Shown: positions 12,563 to 26,900, counted from the stretch's first letter. The stretch: 64,000 bases of DNA from Sthenelais limicola (GCA_942159475.1 OW804096.1:40857744-40921743); one strand, 5' to 3'. The notes: generated by a model from the sequence alone, not told the origin. Numbers and translations are program-made.

Positions 12563-15089
12563 TGGGGTGGCTGCAATTCTCCACAATACAATGTTGTTGG
12601 TTAACCCTTCCAATGCACAAGTGTAACCTCTCATTTGCACTCATTAGTAATATTTAATTTAATAGGAACGCCAAATACACCTACAAAATGCCAACTTGAT
12701 TCGTTCCCATGACTGTTGAGTCAATTTTTTAATATTTAATAACTTTTAAAATGTCATAATTCGTGTATACGTTGTGATATTATATCATATATATACGATT
12801 TGTTCATTATCTATCCATAACTTTGTCGTTGCGACATTGCCAAATATATATTGGCTCTACTAAATATATATTTCACATATACACATCTTACATTTTGTTT
12901 CAGCTGACGAAGACAATTCAAAACATTAGGTGGGACCAATAATAGATAAAAAGAAGTCACCCTTTTTTTGAAGGTTCTTTTTATTTCTGTACTTATTTAT
13001 CAGGGATCGCAACCCCAACGACCGACTCGAAACACGAGACGGCGTTTTTGTGGTGCAGAACCAGTCGAGTGTGTCGGATCCGTTTTCCAGAAATATGATG
13101 CCCAGGTCTTTGTGAAACACGAAGCAGACAAGCTTTGGTTGACATAGCTGAGGTATTTGTCAATTGTTGATCGCTGGTTGTTTATAGGCGCTGAATGACT
13201 GTACTGGGAGAGTGGAGTGGCAGATCTTCTCCATGGGAGACAGAGACGAGGAGAGTACATACTACATGCTCGTTTCATTCAATATTCATATTTGAACAGC
13301 ATGTCTCCTGGGAAATTCATCACCATACATACCAAGACTGAACATTTATATTTACAAAAGAAACTATTCGTCGATTTATTTTCATATCCGATTTGAGTTG
13401 TGAACTCATATAATTCATTCAGCGTACTAGTAATATTCTGCTATATATTGCAAATATTGATTGATTGAGTGATTGATTGAAAACGTTTTATTGCAGTGAA
13501 AAATTGCCAATTAAAGGGGATATCTCCAGGATTAATTCGTATATGAATTTAATGTGTTACTCTCAGTATAAACAGGTAGAACGACCGACCACTGGATGCA
13601 CGCATGGGGGCATGCCTTTAGAAAAGAGAACTTTTAGAAAAAAAGGTTTTCATTTGACAGGAGCTGGGACTTTTAGTGGAACTGACATGGCGATCCGGGA
13701 GGCCGTCGGTGGTTGGCGCCAGAAGGGAAATCCGAGTCTTCACCTTCTCGCCAGGTTCCCCCAACACGAATAGAAGTGTCACAAACGGGGCTCATCCCTC
13801 AACTCATTACCTACCAAGAGGTGTTAGAGGAGTTGACCAATACTTATTACTTTTTATACATACACTGATCATCAGAAAATTGCATTGAAAGTTTGTTCTC
13901 ATGGTCAGCCGAGGTGTCCCTGTGTACATGTACATACCAAAAGGTGGCCATCTTGCCTTGGATAATTGACGCCCCTTTTGTTGACAGGCCCTAATTACTC
14001 TTAGGTCTCTTCTCGGTGGGGGTTACTTGTTATGAATACTTCTTATTCATTGCCACCACCAACAAAATTAACTATTATTTATACCAAGCCCGCCGATTTC
14101 AATTGCCATCCTTTCTTGCCATGCCTTTGCTGTATTGCCCACCCTAGGACGAAGGAATTATTTGATGTACAAATTGGTCGATTTTCTAGTAACCTGAAGA
14201 GGCTGGCCTTCAAAGGAAGAACCTAAATCGGACTGCTACTAATTGGCGGTTTCCTCGCGGGATACTATTCGGATCTCGCGCAATAGTGTTTTTGCAAAGG
14301 CTGGTGTTTTCCTCAAAGGGGGAAAATTGCTTGTACACTGAGTAGATATTATGTACAAACACATGTGTCAACTTGCCTGTGCGCTTATATGGCCAAATAC
14401 CTGCCAGCTCTACACTATGTAAGAAGGCATAGGCGCCATGTGGAGTGATCAAAACAATCTTTGTCCCAACCGTTGCCAAATAGTTTTTAAGGGCTCCTTA
14501 GACTTTCATTGGCAACCCCAAACATGCACTGGACATTCTTGACCATTTACTGTGAAAATGGCCCATCCTAATAGGTACTTCCAAACTTGTAGTCCATTCA
14601 CCCCAGACCACATATATACATATTATGGCGGTATTCCAATTACTATTATGACGTCAAGCATGAAATATGATTGGAAATTTTGGAATGTATAATGATCAAT
14701 TGTGTTTCCCGAGGGAGGGATATTCCAATACTGATAATATCGAGTTAGATTCCCTTTCTGTAGCTTCATCTAAATTTTAACCGGATGTGATTCCAATGTT
14801 AAGATATACAGTCTGTTTTAAAGAAATGAATGAAGTGTTTTGACACATAAAACATTGGTCTCCTTGGCGTTAAGTTTGCCTATACAAATGATTTGCCCAA
14901 GGCATACAAGCAAAGAGAATGCTGGCCATTACTTGTGGATGGGTCTAACAAATGTGACGTACAGCTTACACAAAGACACATAAATTTAGATGATAGTTCT
15001 CTGCAATTTGATAACATGTTGTTGAAGAAAAGGGATGATTAATCTCATCTTTTCCAATAGGATGTTATCTCGAAATCTATTTTTTTGTT

Positions 15090-15122
15090 ACTTGTGACTC
15101 ATTTTCCTAAAACACATCACAT
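15090..15122 (+). repeat. Partial end of the 28834-29205 inverted-repeat element family
   Basis: ACTTGTGACTCATTTTCC followed by AAAACACATCACAT closely matches the right-hand terminal repeat of the elements at 28834-29205 and 59943-60329. I could not find a matching left end at the expected distance, so this is probably a decayed or truncated copy. Confidence 0.4.
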
Positions 15123-16488
15123 TTGATCTTTCTTTGGACGCGGCCATTTGACGCCAAGATTTTCCTCCTCTCCTCACCAAGTGTATTGGAATTAAGGCCT
15201 CGGGATCTCTGACTAAAAGATGCAATGATGGCGAGTTAATGACTAGGCAGTTGCCACCCAATATATTGCCAATATGGGCAGGGAGGTGGTGTTGGCTGTG
15301 ACATTATTGCTCTAAGGTAGTGTGAGGTCGGCCCCTTGGCTTGATCTCAGGTCAGATTGAGGGCTTCCTGGCGGGGCGAGGTGTCGGTATTGATGGTGCT
15401 AGCTCCTCAGGTCGCCCCCACACACGGCCCGTGGCGAGCGGACATAGAGGTGACGGCCTGGTGCACCGGTGGGCGCCGCCGATCTGTTGGCGCTAGTCTC
15501 GCACTGGCAAGCCGTCCCAAGGCACAGGTAACCGCGCCACCCCTCACCCACCATAGATTATCGGGCGCCCCTTAAGAGAATGATTATTCATCGCAGCCCC
15601 GGCTGCTGGCCCATAATCTTATTGTGCACCGGCCCCGCCAGAAAATTGAATTGCTAAGAAAGACTAGGCGAAAATCAACTGTGACAGGCTGCGCTGAGAA
15701 ATTGCCCAAACATATTGCATAATTTAAGAGTCAAGTGAAATTGCAGGGGCAAATTGGGTTATGTTGGTTAATGTTTTCCCATGAAGAAATAAAAGCTTAA
15801 AAGCAGTTGATTTGCTGGTCCTGAGAGCCAACCTGGAGGTCGACCCCGTTTGCACTAATCATATCAGCATAGTCCCTGGGTGCAGTTGTATTGCGGGACA
15901 AGACAAAGAAACATGGCCACTGGAGGGCAGAAGGGCATGGTCGGAGGCTGAGAGGAACTTGTAGATGGTCTGCCTCTAAACTGTTGGCCAACAGGCACTG
16001 CGATCTCTGGAAGCCACTTGCGTGACGTCACTACACCGCCTACAAAGTTTGGCAGAAACAAGTTGACATGACATTGCGTCTTGTTCTCCTCTTAGTGGGG
16101 CTTTTAAAACAAGACGTTTTAAAGTCAGTTTACAAACTTTCGGCCACATAAAAGATGCTGGCTGATGAGAATAAAGAAAGATGCGAATTAGTGGTTAGTT
16201 TATGGAGGTAGATCGGGCAAAATTTAGCGAGCGAATTTGGGTGGAGTATTGGCTTATTGTTGGATCTGTGGGTTCTAAAAGGAAAATGATTTTTTTTTCA
16301 TTGATAATAGCATAATGTTAGATCTAAAGACCCTTATCCCAATGTTAGTTAATCATTTGGATGATTGAAGTGAGAATGGAAATTGTGATTCAGATAAAAA
16401 ACAACAACATATGTATATGTGTGTGATTGTGATTGTGGTAATGGGAGTACATTTTTTTATAAATAGGAAGACTTATATTTCCGACGAC

Positions 16489-16543
16489 AAAATGGCATCA
16501 TATTTCCCGACACGTTCGGAAATGGCATCAAATTTCCCGATCA
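16489..16543 (+). repeat. Short tandem duplication, 30-bp period
   Basis: AAATGGCATCA.ATTTCCCGA occurs twice with a 30-bp period (second copy from about 16519). It is a local tandem duplication in non-coding DNA. Confidence 0.7.
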
Positions 16544-16629
16544 GAGTATAGCCTATGTAAAATCGATCATATAAACAATAAACGACCAAATATCATGTTT
16601 TAGTATGGACCAGACGATTATCGCCATAC

Positions 16630-17660
16630 ATATAGGCCTAGTGATATAATCTTTATTACCTTGGATATATTAGATTTCTAAAGAAAATACGGTAGGCCTA
16701 TAACAGCTAGGCCTATAGGGCCTATTGGTAAATTTGGTAAATCATACAGATGATAGGCCTAGAATATGATTTACCGTTTCCTCGGTTCACAAATATAAGC
16801 TATTACAGTGATCTCAAACATTACTAGATATGTGAAAATCTGGAAGTTTCAAAAGCCTGCAGTTCTATATAGCCTCTCTCATATAAGCATCAAAACAAGG
16901 ACATTAAAGATCTTCCAGCACATTTCTCGAAAATGAACGACCATCTTTGAAACTTGTACAACTCAGTTACTGTTAGAAGTACGGTAAAGTGTAGGCGGGT
17001 GATATGCTAGTGAGAGAGGGGGTGTAGGTATAAAAAAAAGGGGAAAAAATATAGATATCCAGAGTCCAGCGACGTTTTAAGCGTACCACTAGCCAGTGGG
17101 AGCCATGGCTCGCATCTGTGCCCTGCCAGTTGACGTAATGCCTGTTGACGTATTTGATTCGTCTGCGCAGGCGAAATTTCCCCCGACGCTATAATACTAT
17201 TTGTGTCGGTGCCCATCGCCAGCCTGCTTCATAACAAGGGCTGGGTCGACGGCTACAATGTGATTAGCCAGCAGTCTAACTGTTTGGCATTCGGCTGACC
17301 AACTGTTTTGTATGCAGCGTGGCTGTGGCCGGCGCAGGCAAGGAGCTGTTTTAGTGGGCGAGGTGAGCGATAATTCAAGCCCGTTGCCAGCAAGGCAATC
17401 CGCGCTCCGACGCTAATATCTGACCCTGTGGTGCAGACTTGGAAATGGACCTAGGAGGGAAGCAGAATGGTCGGGCTTTGGGGAAACTTAAGAAACGTTG
17501 CCTTGCATTAACTTCCTTATTTATTATACCCAGAGCCAGAAATCGAATGACAGAAAGCCCATGTGGGAACGCACTAAATGTAAGGCAAGATAATATAGGC
17601 CCTTATCGTTATGCAGAGACCACCGTAGGCCTATGTAGTAGGCCTAGGCCTATAGAGCCG
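16630..17660. repeat. Scattered TAGGCCTA palindrome clusters
   Basis: AGGCCTA/TAGGCCT motifs are dense at about 16634-16760 and again at 17597-17655, including back-to-back copies (TAGGCCTAGGCCTATAG). Single copies recur elsewhere (about 43481, 50731 and 52006). This is an interspersed low-complexity motif, with no unit long enough to call a satellite. Confidence 0.7.
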
Positions 17661-20600
17661 GGTCACTATAATAAAGATATGTCATGCTATAATTTTAAAC
17701 CAAGTCCCTTTTATATCGCAAGAACAATGTTGTATGTGTGTATTTTATGGATGTAACTGATGTTTCCTTTTATCAGTTCTTTTTTATTCAAATGAAAATG
17801 TCTGGGGGCATCTGCTATGCCTAGTTTATAATCATAAAACTTGTTTTGAGGCATATGATAGAATACATTCTAGAGTGAGATCTGGGAGATCAGCTTTATC
17901 CTGCTGGTGACCTGAAAAATCCAATAACAAGTATAATATTGATTCTAACAATTTTGCGTAGAATTACTCAGCAATCTACATTTATTCTCCTTTCATGGAA
18001 TGTATTTAAGTTACTGACATCAAAATTACATCAGACATCTGAATTACAAAATTTCCATGCCAAAATTACAAAATTATCATACCAAATGGACATATTTACT
18101 TATACTGTGATCTTCTACACCCTTTCTATTATACTACAAAGCTTGGATTTAAATTTCCATCGTTTGGTCTTACTTTTTATCATACATATGGGTCATAATT
18201 TGAAAAAAAAAACGTGACAAGTGGCATACCTCATGCCTAATACTTATGATTTAGTTTCCTGAATTGCGCCCTTGCTTTTGGAATAGAAATATCATCGAGG
18301 CCCCAGATTTCCAATAGATTACATACAATTTAGAAGGCTACTGTTTTGAAAGCTAAGAATGTTTATAAAAAACCTGTACCTCAATCATATCTGGCCGACC
18401 ATCACTGTATAAAACCAATATCCTGAAATAGATCTAATTCATAATTCATCAAACATAATAGGCAAACAGTAATGGTTCAAAATATGTGACAAAAATCAGC
18501 CACTCCCCAAACAAAAGACATACTTGGGTAATCTGAGATTGAAAAAGTAATATGTATGATTGGGATGAACTACATAGCCTATATGTATCATGTTTGGCAT
18601 TTGCATGATATATTATCGCAGACAAACACCGCCCAGAACTCTGCGAATATGACACATGAAGCAACACCAAGCAGTATGGTGGGAGTATAACAATGCATAA
18701 ATGTATGTGCTCAACACATTGGTGTGAATGGAACCGTACACCCTGGAGTTAGTCTACACCACACCGAGATAGGATTAGTACTGTGCATCAAACATTTCAA
18801 TCAGACATGCCCGTCCAGTTAGATTGGACAACCACTCCCGCGGTAGCTGAATAAATTATGGCCTATATACATACAAGCCTGTGCATCTGTTTCCAAACCA
18901 TTTGGGGAATGTGTCAAGACCTTATCACATGTTGAATTATTAAAATTGTTTCTCAATGCTTTGACAACTCGAATTGGCACAATGCGGATAGGATGTATGT
19001 GCCACATGCATGTAGTCAGTGATTATTCATGAAAACGGGCGAAGGTTGTGAAATCCCCCCTGAATAGTTGTTTTAATTCGCCAAGGTGATAAAGAAATAG
19101 TCAATATTTTCACAGCTAACACATCCCAGCTATTTATTTTTTTACAAATAGACACGAGGCGATGGAGCTGATTTTAATTGGCTATTTATATTCATCAAAT
19201 TTGCCTATTTTTTTTAATGTTTCTTTATATCAAATCAATGCAGAATTCATATCTCCAAATTCAATGATTGCAAGTAAGCATTTATGATTCTGAAGAACAT
19301 TTTTTAAAAATTTCACTATCATCTTACTCATCTCATTACAGTACAACATATAGTCAAGGTTCGGTAATATTTTGGTTCCCCAATCCAAATTCCCTTTGCA
19401 ATATTACCTTTTTTTAAAAACATATACTTATATGAATTATAACTTTTGAGTGATAATCTTGACAGGAACGTATGCGATAGATTTTTGAGAAAATTAATAT
19501 CTCGTCCTTCGACCAATATACGATATATCTAATGATATTCGTGCTCGATGTGCAAAAAATAATTATAATGCACTTTTAAGGGTTTATTCAAATTCACTTT
19601 GTGCTTTTGAAATTGTAGTCTATAGAAAAACTTTACAACTGGATGATTGTCAGCATGTACAAATCCAATGGTGGATTTATATCACTCCATTCAAGGCAAT
19701 TTCAATAGGATAGATGATAAATTCACACATCTATCTCTGAAAATGTGCAATATCGAACATGGGTCAGATCGTCAGAAAGTGCACAATTGGCAGCTCTACA
19801 CATTTATTAAATTCGACTAAATTCGACTGAAATAGGATAAATACCACGTATATATCCGAGTATACATTTGGCATCGAGTTCATTCAAAGGATGTGTTTGG
19901 TTATGTTAAATTGTGTTTTGAGTCTCATTTTTGTATCAAATTTGGGTTATTTGCGAGGGTTTCTGAATGTGAATTGTGCATTTTCTGGAAATTTCACCCA
20001 CATATGGGCCACACGATGCAAACATTGATCGATTATTTCAGGCAATAATTGTCTGAAAAGCTGGACAGTCTGTTGTATCGTGTGTCTATATCACTTGTAA
20101 AATCTCAAGTGTTGGACCATATTGCACCCAGATGTTATATGCACATGATACAAACAGATCTTTGACAAATCATTTACCAGATGAAAATATCATTGGATGA
20201 TAGTTCGAGGGTAATTATATATAACTCCATTTTGGAAAGAGTTGCTCCGCAAATGGTATAATTATATCTCATCATTATAATAATGCTTCAAATAATAATG
20301 TTTCAAAGATTAATATCAATACTCAGATGACAATTATTTTTTTTACACCATTGGTGTATATACAATCGACAGCATATTTGATAAAACAGCACGGAATCGA
20401 TGACAAATCAGCCCTGTGCAATATACCGATTTCACGTACGTTTATTAAGTAGGTTTATGGTAATTGCATGTGTCTAACATATCTTTTTAATAAACTAAAT
20501 ATCCAGACGCGAAATCAAGTTCACCATGCAGATGTTCGAATATATACTATATAATATGCACACAAATTTGACATTGACCACCGTTGGTGCCCTTGTAAAA

Positions 20601-20981
20601 GAAAGAGACCGAGGGGAAGATATTGCTTCTGAGAAGATGCTTAATACTCTCACACCTGTCATGAAAAGCGGGCGGAAAGACTCCACCCACTCCACATGCA
20701 ACCCCAACGAACTGAAACCGTGGAAGTAAAATAGCCTGCCAGATACCCCACCCTTTTACCACCACAACCTATAGAGGCCCCACCTCCTGCTAGGCCAGCA
20801 TATAGTTCCCCTCAACATCCATTCACTCCCACGCCTTCGTGTGCAAATTGTTTGCAGTGGCCAGGCTTGAATGGTGACAATGAACCTGTGAAGACTCTTT
20901 AAAACAGGCGACAAATTGACATCATAATGGTGGTAAATGTCTAATTCAAGAACAGTGCACACAGATGATATATAGTATATG

Positions 20982-21115
20982 GAGAGAGAGAGAGAGAGAG
21001 AGAGTGAGAGAGACCAAGAGGAGAGAGGGAGAGAGAGAGAGGAGAGAGAAAAGTATATATTATATGATTGCTATACAATTGAATGTGAATTACAGAGAAC
21101 TCGACCATCAAAAGG
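20982..21115 (+). repeat. GA microsatellite with flank, copy 1 of a tandem duplication
   Basis: A (GA)n-rich tract at 20982-21058 is followed by a flank reading roughly AAGTATAT..TATACAATT.AATGTGAA. The same arrangement recurs at 21168-21300, so microsatellite and flank were duplicated together with a period of about 185 bp. Long Arg/Glu and Ser/Leu frames here are repeat artefacts. Confidence 0.8.
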
Positions 21116-21167
21116 AATGAATGGGATGATGTGTACACACAAATTATATACATGTACATGTATGTAT

Positions 21168-21300
21168 AGAGAGAGAAAGAGAGTGAGAGAGGGGGGGGGG
21201 GGGGAGAGACAGTTAGTGAAAGAGGAGAGAGAGAGAAGAGAGAGAAGTATATGAGTGTTATACAATTAAATGTGAACTAATGAGAACCATTACAATGAAT
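21168..21300 (+). repeat. GA microsatellite with flank and G14 run, copy 2
   Basis: This is the second copy of the GA tract and its TATACAATTAAATGTGAA flank. It also contains an uninterrupted run of 14 G (21191-21204). Poly-T runs follow at about 21319-21338. Confidence 0.8.
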
Positions 21301-22954
21301 GAGAAATAAAAAGTGATGTTTTTTTTTGGTTTTTTTTGGTTAGGGTGTGTCAAAGGGCTACGTTAAACAATTTAATCTTTCAATTCTGAGAAATGTTTTT
21401 AATGGTAGCATGTGGTCTGGTCCCAAAACAATGCAGTGCGTGATGTTTGACGTGTGTGTTGTGTCAAATTCTCTGACAATCCTCTCCCTTGAAACTGATC
21501 GATAATCCCAAATTCCTTCGAGATTGCACCAAAATAAGTCGATTAAATATTTATAATGACAGGTAAAACACTTAATATCAACAAGCAAACACCAGATAAA
21601 CTGTGTGATGAAGATCGCAATGGCATTTGCCTTGTCCTTGCATCTAATCCACTGGATGATATCATAAGAAGGGCACAACAGAGTGTTTCACATTCAATGT
21701 AAGAGCTCGCATTATTTATGGGAACATACATACATACATGTTTGTATTTGCTCGATAAATTTATCATACTCAAACAAACCGATCCCCGCCGATGAAAACA
21801 TTTGCCATGTCTGTATATAATGCGACATTTGATAAAAAAAAAACAATTATTTTTGTGGGAGGCTGGTATGAAAAAAAATGTGTTCCCTGACTCGGTTGAT
21901 CTGATGGGAAAAGCTTGGCAGTGGGCCCGTGCTTGTATTTAGCGTGTTTGGGCTCAACATGCATGCCACGTTCGACCTGCTGGTGTTGATGCTGTCATCA
22001 TTCTCACAACGAACGTGTCGGGCACAAACAATTTTTGTTCCATCGCTTGGTGATTAGTTCCAAGTTCGTCACTCGGGGTGCCAGGAGCTGGTTTTGCTTG
22101 TCACGGAGTTGTCACTCCTGATGGTTGAGGGTGAGAATTTGTCATCACAACAGCGCCAGTGGGAAGATCTGAGAGGGGAGAATGCTTAAAAGTTCTGCCA
22201 GTGATGTCTCCCCCTTCGCTAAATACGCCCTTAATAATACCAATAGGTGTACACATCTATCCAAATGTTGAATGAGCACCATCTATGAGGGTCATGTAAT
22301 TTGAAAGGGGGGTCTTGGCCCTCATGTGTACACAGGAGGTCAGACAATATGCATGTTTTATGCTATACGTGTGAAACACCTGACAAACACTAAATGCCAC
22401 CTTTCAAGTATAAGCGCTGCGTTCCAACCTTTATTTTCACAAATTTTGGCATTCATGATTGATATGAAACTACCTTCTTTAATTCCCCCTATTTATGGGG
22501 GAATTCAGGCTGGATTATAATGTTGGTGTTTCTTGTTTTCCATAGACACTTTAGCTACATATTTTCCATGGAGTCCATACAAAAAAAAGGTTAACAAAAA
22601 TCAGGTCTGGACTTCCTGTTGAAGGTATGAAATTAAAACTAATCGAAGTCCCCTCTCACTGCTTTGGTGGATCTATTTATTATACAACAAGCTGACGACT
22701 AAAGTGATCGTAACACAATATTATTCACACTCTATTTCACTGATATGTCTGATGGTTAATTAATTTATTATAAGGAAATTTCTATACTGAACTGTACGCC
22801 GTTACTATAATAATTATTGACAAAATGTGAATATTTATCCAACTGTACATTGGCATTAATCCACTTCCACTCATTGACGGGAGTGGTATTGTCTACTGCT
22901 TTGACACTGTAAATAAATTAGAGAAGACTTGAAAACCTCCCATGTAGCTGAAGG

Positions 22955-23003
22955 AATGTTTTCTCATGAGAAATAAAAATTTCATTTCTTATGAGAAAAC
23001 ATT
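22955..23003. repeat. 20-bp inverted repeat (hairpin)
   Basis: The arms 22955-22974 and 22984-23003 are inverted copies with one mismatch (AATGTTTTCTCATGAGAAAT against AATGTTTTCTCATAAGAAAT), with a 9-nt loop. It sits in AT-rich DNA without flanking transposon features. Confidence 0.9.
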
Positions 23004-24045
23004 AAATTTAATTTGATTAATAAAACTGTTTGAATACAAATAATTCCGGTCCGTGAATACCAAAGATGAGCAATGCATAACTTATATGTGTAATCTAAAT
23101 CCATTAAAAGCAATTATTTTACTTAATTAATGCATTTTAAACATTAGTAAAGCTTTCTTTGATTGCCAAACTCCAAGGTCATTTACGATTAGAATAAATG
23201 CAATTCAAAGTTCCCAATATTCTATTCGTCAGCATAGCAGTGCACACTACATTCCTAGTGTTTAACTCCGACTGTATAAACCTGGCCAGGAACTAATACT
23301 AATTAGCTGAGAGGGTAAACTGCTTAAATCCCGAGAACAGAAAAGGTACACGGGGGCTGAAGGTAATTGGCAGATTGCAATAGAAAGAGTACAATGTTGG
23401 TTCCATGGCCTTTTGAAAGGACTCTCCACATAACGAGGTTTTCTGCAACATCGACGTAAAAGAATGCCATGTTGTGCTAAACACGATCTCGAAAATTTGG
23501 AGAGCCAGCTCCCCTGCCAGCAACGCTTGTAAGGTTCCTTTAGAAGGTGATGGTTCTCTTCAGGAGTTGCGTGGGCCTACTGCTGGTCACCGGCTCATTA
23601 CTGAGTTCTCCTGGCTGTTACTAACTTTGGCTGAACAAAGAAGCAACAGTTTCAAACGGTTGGTGTGAAACATTAATCAGTTGGAGTACCAGGCGTGCAG
23701 AGACACGCAGCTTGATGGCTTTCATAATCTTCAGACTGTGTAAAGATCATGAACAATTGCTGAAGCCAGTTTCCCAGACCCCTTCTCTCTTCTCTTCTCC
23801 GAGCTGCTTCTTCGTGGTGATTTTCTTTTTTTTCTCCTCTTCATATCTCCTTTATAGTTTCATGCTCTGCAGGCAGATAAACGCAGCAATTAGGCTTAGA
23901 ATTGCCCAGAAATTGAAGTCCTAACAATATTTTCCCCTTTAAACACATCCCGAGTCGACCAGAGGCTGTCTCACTGAAACCTTGCAGTGGGCTTTTGTCA
24001 AATACCCTTCTGTCTATGATTATTTCCCCTTTTTTGCTCTTTCAG

Positions 24046-24139
24046 CTTGCCTGACAGATGGGAACGTCCAAATTGCCCCAATTGAAAGCCCGTACAGAAT
24101 TTGGGCTGTGACACAGCCACTGCCTCATGGACTGTCGAG
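24046..24139 (+). other. Candidate internal coding exon (94 nt), unidentified
   Basis: It is preceded by a strong polypyrimidine tract and acceptor (CTTTTTTTGCTCTTTCAG, ending 24045) and followed by a donor, GAG/GTAAAT, at 24140. One frame is open across the full length, beginning at the third base with CLTDGNVQIAPIESP and continuing to PLPHGLS; the other two frames have stops. I recognise no domain. It could be a small exon of a gene otherwise outside the window, a non-coding RNA exon, or a chance match inside a conserved non-coding block. Confidence 0.25.
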
Positions 24140-26900
24140 GTAAATGGCAGGTCTATCATTTGAAATCCAAATGTTTAGAAGGTTACTTGTCACGGGTTTT
24201 GCATGTTTGTAAGCTGTTGGTTTAAACCCGGAAAGGTGAAGACTTGGGGAGTGCAGAGAACATAGTCATTAGCTCTCTGTAGAGATGGCTGAACTGATAA
24301 GATAGGCTAGTGGCGTGAGGCGGTCTTGGTGCCTCCAAATAAAACCAATCAAGAGATTATGTACACAGATTTACCTGCATGGGGCTTGAGTTTCGAATTA
24401 TTCCCCACGAAAATGTGGCAGCTGGAATGTTGGAAAATAATGTGCGGTGAATACACATTCACAACTGATACACGGCGTAGAATTTCTCAATGGAGAAAAT
24501 GACAACTAATAATACATGATTTGCCAATGATTTCAGTTTCAAAATAGACACTCCATTTAGCGTCGGCACAAACAGACTGGAACTATTCTTATTGGGTTGT
24601 TGCTTTGCCCTTCAAAACAATAATAACAAAAGAGATCCAGAGGTAATTCTTTGAACTTAAGAATATGTTATGGGAGAAGCAAGGTTCGCATAATTCTTTC
24701 TCCGACTGTGTGACTCTATTAGAACAGGCTACAGCTGGGTGTTATACAAAACGTATACAATGACTTGGCGAGCATACAACGACTTTGAGAGACACCTTGA
24801 CGGACTCCAGGTCCGGGTCATTGTTAGGCTTGTTCCATCATGACATTTATGTATATAGCGTTGAATGAGGATATTTTAGGAGCTGGCCATCGCATTTTTG
24901 GTATATACAATGTATACAATATAATATATCTATGTGCAATATTTATTCGAGCGACTGCTTAAAGCAGGATTAGCAGTTAATTTCCGTCAAAAAATAAATT
25001 TTCTATTGTGTAGCTCTTTCAGTGCCAACCCATCCCGAAAGTCACAAATATGAATTAAAGGATTTTGGCCTGTTCTTCTCGGTATAAATCTTATAATCAT
25101 TTCCCAAATTATTCATTTTGGTGACCACCTGAATCACACTATTTCCATATGCTCTATTTCATTCTCGTAAATATTGGGAAACTTCGATGAAATCCATTTG
25201 ATGAATCGATGAATCCAAGGAAAAAGCTATAGCACTGCCTAGATTGGTGTATCAGAGAGTATAACCATTTTCACTATTAATTCTTTTTACCTCAAATTGT
25301 CATTGAAGAAAGAATGGCAAATTAAAAAAGATAAAGACAATTAAGAAAAAAGGTCAAGAAACCATTAAAAAACAGGTTTTTTTGTCGATTTTCAGTATTT
25401 GAATCATCCATTCGTCAGCACTACGGTTCAAAAAAGAAGAATTGGGAAAATAGTTTGGGTTAGATTTGGTTGGGAATGCTGCTTTAATGACAAACGCTAC
25501 ATTATATTTCTATATAGGTGTTATTTTATGGTCTCAACAAGATACGCATTTACTCGCGTGTTATTGTATAGGTGTTAAAGGCAACTTAATGGCAAGCAAT
25601 AAGTGTGATAAATTGTTTATAACTACGATACGAATATAGAATCTTAAAATAACAGTCCCACCAGACATGATAAATGCGTATAGTCGCAGGGAAACCTATC
25701 GGCATGACGTTACGGTTAACAAATTCAAGATATTGAAAACAATATTGGCAATACAACATCGAGACGTTACATCTGCATATTTTTCATGGACACCGATCCT
25801 GGCACTCGAACAAACATCTGCGTTTCCACCGGCCAGGGTATTATTCGCCTTATTAATCTGCCTCATTCCTTAATTGCGCGGTACTCTTGAAATTGGTAAC
25901 CACCAGAGATGCCACGAATATGCCAGCCAAACCCATCTATATGGCTTTGCTGTTGGGGCAGGCCTGAGACGAGTCAGAAGGGGGCCCAGAGATAGGCATG
26001 CAAGAGTTGACACTGAGTCCAGAATAAGAGACTCATCTGACATTGTCATGGCCCCCCTAGATACCCGCAAATCCCGATACCTGATACACGAAGGTCCTGG
26101 GGCCCCCAGCGGTCCCTCACCTGCCTTTCTTTCCTCCAAGCTGGGTGGAAGAATCGGCGCGAGTGGCGCCAAAATACCCTCTCAGATTACAGGCTCATGG
26201 ACGCTGGCTTAATCCTCCGTGGGATCCCCATATCAGCTGATAGATATTAGGGAGTGATAACTCTACCTGTGGTTAAGCTCTTGTGCATGGCAGGGGAGAG
26301 GTAGGGTGGGTATTGGTGGTCTTAATGGACTAAGCATTAAGGGAAGAGGCGCCGAGTACGATGTAGGGCTCATAATATGTATGGGGTATTGGTATAAGCC
26401 CCTGGGTTACCCCGCCCAAGTCGTCAGTTTTACCCCGAGGCAATACCCTGCGTCCCTCAGGGCGAAGTTTTCTCTCAGCATATGTTTGCCAATACTGGTA
26501 TTTTGTGTACCTGTCCAAACGGTACTCAGAGTCAAGCACCTGAAACAAATGGAATAAAATAGGAAATTGGACGTTGTCACAACCAAACGCCCCCGGAAAC
26601 GTTCTCTTTTTCGGCAGCTTCTGTGCTTTCTTTGTGGCGTACAACTAACCCGACTGACTTCATGAATGCACTCGACTGTGAGTTAAGAGGAAGAACAACA
26701 GCTGGAATCTGTTCTATTGAATAATCGGAAAAGCGGATATCAAAAATTCCAAAATGTAAATTTCATGCGGCGGATGAGTATGGGCGAGAAGCAAAGAAAT
26801 AACAGGTTTAAACTGGCAATTAGATGATGTTGAAAAAACAATCATTTATAGATGCATCCTTTCATATCGTGGGTTGGAATGTTTGAGTTGGGATGTTTTA

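Larger units (their letters stand above)
11706..20981. other. Non-coding DNA between the palindromes and the GA microsatellites
   Basis: This is mostly AT-rich, with a more GC-rich block at about 15130-15560 and another at 17090-17420. Besides the features listed separately it has many short chance frames. Two minus-strand frames in AT-rich DNA (12262-12456 and 12926-13120) have unusually mixed amino-acid composition but match no family I recognise. A short GATTGATTGA run sits near 13455-13480. Confidence 0.5.
21301..26900. other. Non-coding DNA with candidate regulatory blocks
   Basis: No supported gene. The stretches at about 21890-22130, 23490-24140 and 25870-26230 are more GC-rich and non-repetitive, whereas 22540-23160 and 24840-25650 are AT-rich. 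Overlapping frames on both strands at 25870-26212 read into each other and are best explained by composition. The hairpin at 22955 and the exon-like segment at 24046 are listed separately. Confidence 0.5.

Noticed and set aside
12926..13278. Minus-strand frames with mixed composition as a possible gene remnant
   Set aside because: No recognisable domain, no convincing splice pair, and the open stretch ends quickly upstream at TGA.
20941..21265. Arg/Glu-rich and Ser/Leu-rich frames
   Set aside because: Direct translations of GA/TC microsatellites.
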